A stretch of DNA of 64,000 bases from Flavobacterium shii (lineage in GTDB: Bacteria; Bacteroidota; Bacteroidia; Flavobacteriales; Flavobacteriaceae): the NCBI RefSeq assembly GCF_025847235.1, contig NZ_JAOZEW010000026.1, positions 1-64,000 of the forward strand. The letters run 5' to 3'. The position numbers and the translations under genes were made by a program. Of the stretch, positions 60,291-64,000 are shown piece by piece. The notes beneath the pieces were generated by a model. The model was not told the DNA's origin. It ran no database searches and worked only from the letters and a program-made list of their open reading frames with translations. Every line of letters begins with the position of its first letter. Positions within the stretch are counted from its first letter, which is position 1.

Positions 60291-62720
60291 ATGATACTTA
60301 ACTGGATAAAAATATTTATTTACCATTTAAAACAGAACAAATTGTTTTCGTTTTTAAATGTTTTAGGATTAAGCATAGGAATTGCGGGAGTTATTTTTGC
60401 AATTTTATATTGGAACAATGAGAACTCTTACGATCAGTGGAATCCGGAAAAAGAGAACGTTTATCAGGTTCTTAATAATTTAGGAGCAACTGGAGATACT
60501 TGGGCTTCGAGTTCTATTCCTTTTGGGAAAACGTGTAAAGCAACAATTCCCGAAATCGAGTCTATTTGCTTTTTTGATGGATGGTACTATAATAGTATAA
60601 TTAAGTATCAAAATCAAAAATGGATGGGTGAGAAAATCTTAGTTGCCGATTATGATTTTTTTGATTCTTTTCCTTTCCCAATCGTTAAAGGTGCCAAAAA
60701 AGATATTTTAAAGGAGAAAAATAGCGTTGCCATTTCTGAAGATGAGGCTAAACGAATTTTTAAAAATGAAGACCCTATCGGTAAAACGCTTGTGAATGAT
60801 GATAAATCATATATTATAAAATCTGTTTATAAAATTATAAAGCCATCTTCTATTGAGCCTAATTATGTTTTTGGAGGACTCCTAAAGGATGGGGATATGG
60901 ATAGTTGGGGGAATTTCAACTATAGTTTATGTGTGAAGTTAAAAAAAGGGGCTGATGCAGCAAGTGTTTTAAAGAAAATGCAAAATGTAAATTTTGTAAA
61001 CAGAACAATGAAATCTGCTAAAGAAAGTGGGCAAACTGTTGAGCAGTATGTTAAGGAAAATGGTGAAACTAAAGTTATTCTGGATCAATTAAAAACAGCG
61101 AGACTACACGGAACAAAATCTACAGCAGGGAGGAATTTTCCTGAGGGCAGAGGGAATCTACAATTATTGTATATTATGGTAGGTTTATCTATACTTATCT
61201 TGGCTTTGTCGTTGGTAAACTACATTAATTTGGCAACAGCATCGGCAATTAAAAGAGCGAAGGAAGTTGGCGTTCGAAAAATTGTTGGTGCCAGTAAATC
61301 TCAAATTATATTGCAGTTTATATTAGAAACAGCAATAATTGTTGTTTTGGCTATTCTTTTTGCATTAGCAATTGTAGAGTTATCCTTGCCTTTTTATAAT
61401 GAATTTTTGGAGAAAAATTTAACTATGAATGGAAGTGAGTTTTACTTGCAAATCATTGTAATTTTTATAATTGTAATAGTTCTTGCCGGAATATTTCCTG
61501 CAATTTATATTGCCAATTTTGAGACGTTGAAGGTTTTAAAAGGGAATTTTTCACGAAGTAAAAGTGGTATTTGGATACGAAATTCAATGTTGATTTTTCA
61601 GTTTACTATTGCTGCCTTTTTTATCATTGGTGCATTGATTGTTTATTCTCAGGTAAATTATATGATGAATAAAGACTTAGGTTTTAGTGGAAGTCAGGTA
61701 ATTAGGGTTTCTTTTAATTATCAGGATCGTGAGACGAGATTAGAGAAATATTTCACTACCAAACAAGAATTATTGAAAATGAATGGTATTCAGAATGTTT
61801 CAACTTTTGCAGGTTCTTTTGGAGAGGGAACAAATTCCAGTTCTGGATTTACACATAACGGTATTTTTGTACAACCTCGTAATGTAGATACCGATTTTGG
61901 ATTTCTTGAAATGATGAAAATTAAAATAGTTCAAGGACGTGATTTATCACCTAAATATGCATCGGATACGATAGACAATTGGTTGATAAATGAGGCTTGT
62001 GCCAAAGCATTAAACCTTAAAAATCCAATTAACACAATTATCAGTTCTGGTTGGGGTAATGAAAATGGTAATATGAAATTTAAAATTGTTGGAGTGGTAA
62101 AAGATTTTCATATAACAGGACTTCAAAATAAGGTTCCGCCGATGGTTTTTGTTAATATTAAAACCTTGAAATGGAATAATTTTCAGAATATATATGTAAA
62201 AGTCGATCCGCAACATCTTTCGGAAATTATGCCAAAACTGGAAGCGTATTGGAAAAAGAATATTAATCCCGATTATCCTTTTAAATATGATTTTGTTGAT
62301 AAAGGATTTGCAAAAACGTACAATGAACAAGTAAAACAGCGAAATTTGTTTTTTGTGCTTAATCTTATTGTAATTATAATTGCAATTTTTGGATTATTTG
62401 CTTTAGCATCATTTTCAATGGAAAGAAGGCTAAGAGAAATTGCTATAAGAAAGACTCTTGGCGCCGAAACAAATGCGTTGCTTAAAAACTTGTCGAAACA
62501 ATATATTGTTTTTTGCCTTATAGGTTTTGTGATCGGAATATTTCCTGCCTATATTTTGCTTAACAAGTGGCTCGAGAATTTTGCGTATAGAATTGATATT
62601 CCTATTTTGCCATTTATTATCGCATTGGTTGTATTACTTTTCTTAACTTTGCTAATTGTTTTGGCAAAAGCATATCAGGTAACGAAGATAGATATTCTTA
62701 AATATCTTAAATACGAATAA
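60291..62720 (+). CDS. FtsX/MacB-type ABC transporter permease (two-unit, 809 residues)
   Basis: An 809-residue permease of the duplicated type common in Bacteroidota. It has a first MacB periplasmic core (about 45-260) after TM1 (SFLNVLGLSIGIAGVIFAIL), an FtsX domain (about 290-410, ASAIKRAKEVGVRKIVGASK), a second periplasmic part and a second FtsX domain (from about 690, RRLREIAIRKTLGAETNALL). With the adaptor and ATPase it forms a tripartite-type efflux or lipoprotein/peptide export pump; the substrate is unknown. A good terminator follows. Confidence 0.92.
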   Translation: MILNWIKIFIYHLKQNKLFSFLNVLGLSIGIAGVIFAILYWNNENSYDQWNPEKENVYQVLNNLGATGDTWASSSIPFGKTCKATIPEIESICFFDGWYYNSIIKYQNQKWMGEKILVADYDFFDSFPFPIVKGAKKDILKEKNSVAISEDEAKRIFKNEDPIGKTLVNDDKSYIIKSVYKIIKPSSIEPNYVFGGLLKDGDMDSWGNFNYSLCVKLKKGADAASVLKKMQNVNFVNRTMKSAKESGQTVEQYVKENGETKVILDQLKTARLHGTKSTAGRNFPEGRGNLQLLYIMVGLSILILALSLVNYINLATASAIKRAKEVGVRKIVGASKSQIILQFILETAIIVVLAILFALAIVELSLPFYNEFLEKNLTMNGSEFYLQIIVIFIIVIVLAGIFPAIYIANFETLKVLKGNFSRSKSGIWIRNSMLIFQFTIAAFFIIGALIVYSQVNYMMNKDLGFSGSQVIRVSFNYQDRETRLEKYFTTKQELLKMNGIQNVSTFAGSFGEGTNSSSGFTHNGIFVQPRNVDTDFGFLEMMKIKIVQGRDLSPKYASDTIDNWLINEACAKALNLKNPINTIISSGWGNENGNMKFKIVGVVKDFHITGLQNKVPPMVFVNIKTLKWNNFQNIYVKVDPQHLSEIMPKLEAYWKKNINPDYPFKYDFVDKGFAKTYNEQVKQRNLFFVLNLIVIIIAIFGLFALASFSMERRLREIAIRKTLGAETNALLKNLSKQYIVFCLIGFVIGIFPAYILLNKWLENFAYRIDIPILPFIIALVVLLFLTLLIVLAKAYQVTKIDILKYLKYE

Positions 62721-62760
62721 TTAATCTGAGCAATTAATTAGAATTGAGTTTTGGTTCCCA

Positions 62761-62795
62761 GACCCGACAGCATCATTGCTGGTCGGGTCTTTTTC
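62761..62795 (+). terminator. Terminator of the efflux operon
   Basis: GACCCGACAGCA and TGCTGGTCGGGTC pair with one bulge and are followed by TTTTT. It stands between convergent genes. Confidence 0.9.
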
Positions 62796-62807
62796 TTAAT
62801 AGAGAAC

Positions 62808-64000
62808 TTATTTCTTTTTTGGCATTTCTATAGCATCAGAATAAAGTAATTTATCTAATTTTTGGTCTCTGTCGTATACATCAGGATAGAAACCAATTTC
62901 TCCATCTTCGTTCACCCAAGCTGTAAAGTAGCCAATGTAGATTGGAATTTTGTTTTTCAATTTACAAGTGGTTTCTTTTTCACCACTCATTGCTTGATCT
63001 ATTTTATCAACTGGCCAATCGGGATCATCTTTTAAAATTGCTAGAGCGAGCGCTTTTGCTTCTTTTACGTTTATACAACCGTGACTAAAAGTGCGTTTCT
63101 CAAAGTCAAAAAAACTTTTGGATGGAGTATCATGTAAATAGATGTCATTGGGATTTGGAAACAGAAATTTAACCAATCCTAGAGAGTTTGTAGGTCCGGG
63201 TTTTTGTCTCACATTACCTCCATTCCATTCCATATTATGTTCTGCTAAATAGTTTTTGTCATCTGCTATTGCAAATTTTAATTCGTTATTAATGATGCTC
63301 TGCGGGACATACCAGTATGGACTAAATACAATTTTGTCCATATTAGCGCTAAAAATTACTGTTTCGGTCATTCGGGTTCCTACAAAAACATCCGAGACCA
63401 ATTCATATTTGCCATTTTTAACATACACCAGTCTAAAAGAAGGTATATTCACCATTACGTATTCATTTGCCTGTGCCAGATTTGCGGGTATCCATCGACA
63501 GCGTTCCATGTTTAACATTATCGTTTTGATTCTTTTAGCAATAGGCTCGTTCATTTGATTGATGTGCTCTAGAGTCAATGCATAATTTAATTTAAGACCG
63601 TATCTTTTTTTATACTTTAAAACTCCATCCATCATTTCTTGATCATAAACTTGTCTGTTGGAATTTTGTGCTAAATCTCCAACTACAAATAAGCGTTCTC
63701 TGATTTGTTTTATAGCAAGACTACTGTCTAAAGGTCTTATGTCTTTGAAAGTGGCACTATCGATATCTATTTTTTTCCACAAATTATTTTTTTCGATTGT
63801 TCTGTATTTTTTTAAAACCGTTTTAAGTTTGTAATATTGTTCATACAAAAGGCTCTCGTCTTTGTTTAATCGCTCTGGGTCGACCATAAGAGAATCTAAT
63901 ATTTTTGTATAGGAAATGCTCTTGGCGGGTAAGAACCAACCTATTTTTTTTAAAGTTGCAGGATCAACACCAGAATAGACATTACTTGCATAAAACACAT
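62808..64000 (-). CDS. L,D-transpeptidase (YkuD, YcbB/LdtD-like), 5' end outside the window
   Basis: At least 396 residues of a large L,D-transpeptidase. The YkuD catalytic motif SHGCINV (Cys nucleophile, TFSHGCINVKEAKALA) and the upstream histidine region (FPNPNDIYLHDTPSKSFFDF) are complete. Ahead of them lies a peptidoglycan-binding-like segment (QEMMDGVLKYKKRYGLKLNY). It makes 3-3 cross-links in peptidoglycan or attaches proteins to it. The reading frame is open to the window edge, so the Met at 63998 is probably internal and the N-terminus with its signal peptide lies beyond. Confidence 0.9.
   Translation of the reverse strand, partial: VFYASNVYSGVDPATLKKIGWFLPAKSISYTKILDSLMVDPERLNKDESLLYEQYYKLKTVLKKYRTIEKNNLWKKIDIDSATFKDIRPLDSSLAIKQIRERLFVVGDLAQNSNRQVYDQEMMDGVLKYKKRYGLKLNYALTLEHINQMNEPIAKRIKTIMLNMERCRWIPANLAQANEYVMVNIPSFRLVYVKNGKYELVSDVFVGTRMTETVIFSANMDKIVFSPYWYVPQSIINNELKFAIADDKNYLAEHNMEWNGGNVRQKPGPTNSLGLVKFLFPNPNDIYLHDTPSKSFFDFEKRTFSHGCINVKEAKALALAILKDDPDWPVDKIDQAMSGEKETTCKLKNKIPIYIGYFTAWVNEDGEIGFYPDVYDRDQKLDKLLYSDAIEMPKKK

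Overview
The window looks like a chromosomal segment of a Flavobacterium-like member of the Bacteroidota. The evidence is AT-rich DNA, promoters of the TAnnTTTG type, a MurF-alanine racemase fusion, a TonB-dependent receptor with a carboxypeptidase-like N-terminal domain, and several families of short intergenic repeats of the kind that litter flavobacterial genomes. There is no phage, no intact transposase, no CRISPR array and no rRNA. The one tRNA is tRNA-Ser(GGA) at 2346-2432.

Layout. 88-2286: an MFS exporter diverging from a LysR regulator. 2346-7279: tRNA-Ser followed by an islet with two Fic proteins, an XRE regulator, a small winged-helix protein and an unknown protein; four near-identical terminator hairpins punctuate it. 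7526-10156: GNAT, nitrilase-family hydrolase and AraC regulator. 10388-16510: a tightly coupled seven-gene operon with an AdoMet decarboxylase, a zinc-ribbon/DUF4178 membrane protein, a 59-residue membrane protein, DUF350, a membrane-fused aminopropyltransferase, a Tat-exported FAD amine oxidase and a polytopic protein with buried His/Asp. This is the most interesting unit in the window. 16626-25462: a long minus-strand run of small enzymes (arylamine N-acetyltransferase, GNATs, PhzF, VOC, tautomerase, hexapeptide transferase, DUF1801), then unknown and immunity-like proteins (DUF2625, DUF4265, SMI1/KNR4). 25584-31295: housekeeping genes (asd, mscL, murF-alr) and two envelope proteins. 31570-37107: a His-rich exported protein, a TonB receptor and a prolyl oligopeptidase, bracketed by a 150-bp inverted repeat. 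37270-41156: Gfo/Idh oxidoreductase and AsmA-like protein.

41343-46599 is a very AT-rich, overlapping restriction-modification operon: XRE controller, Dcm-like m5C methyltransferase, McrB-like GTPase, McrC/LlaJI-like nuclease, then a vsr gene that stops half way. 46641-51602 holds a structured repeat element, a short HPF, an NAD(P)-binding protein, an exported flavodoxin-RidA fusion, a lipoprotein with three Cys/His repeats and an NTF2-like protein. 51845-55214: amt, trmB, a LysE-type exporter and an alkyltransferase-like protein. 55299-62720: a histidine kinase and an NtrC-type regulator diverge from a MacAB-like adaptor/ABC operon; the intergenic region has a sigma-54-type promoter and two tandem GTTC-N6-GAAC palindromes exactly 22 bp apart, so the regulator very likely drives the efflux genes. 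The window ends inside an L,D-transpeptidase.

All calls rest on reading motifs in the translated sequence; no database search was run.
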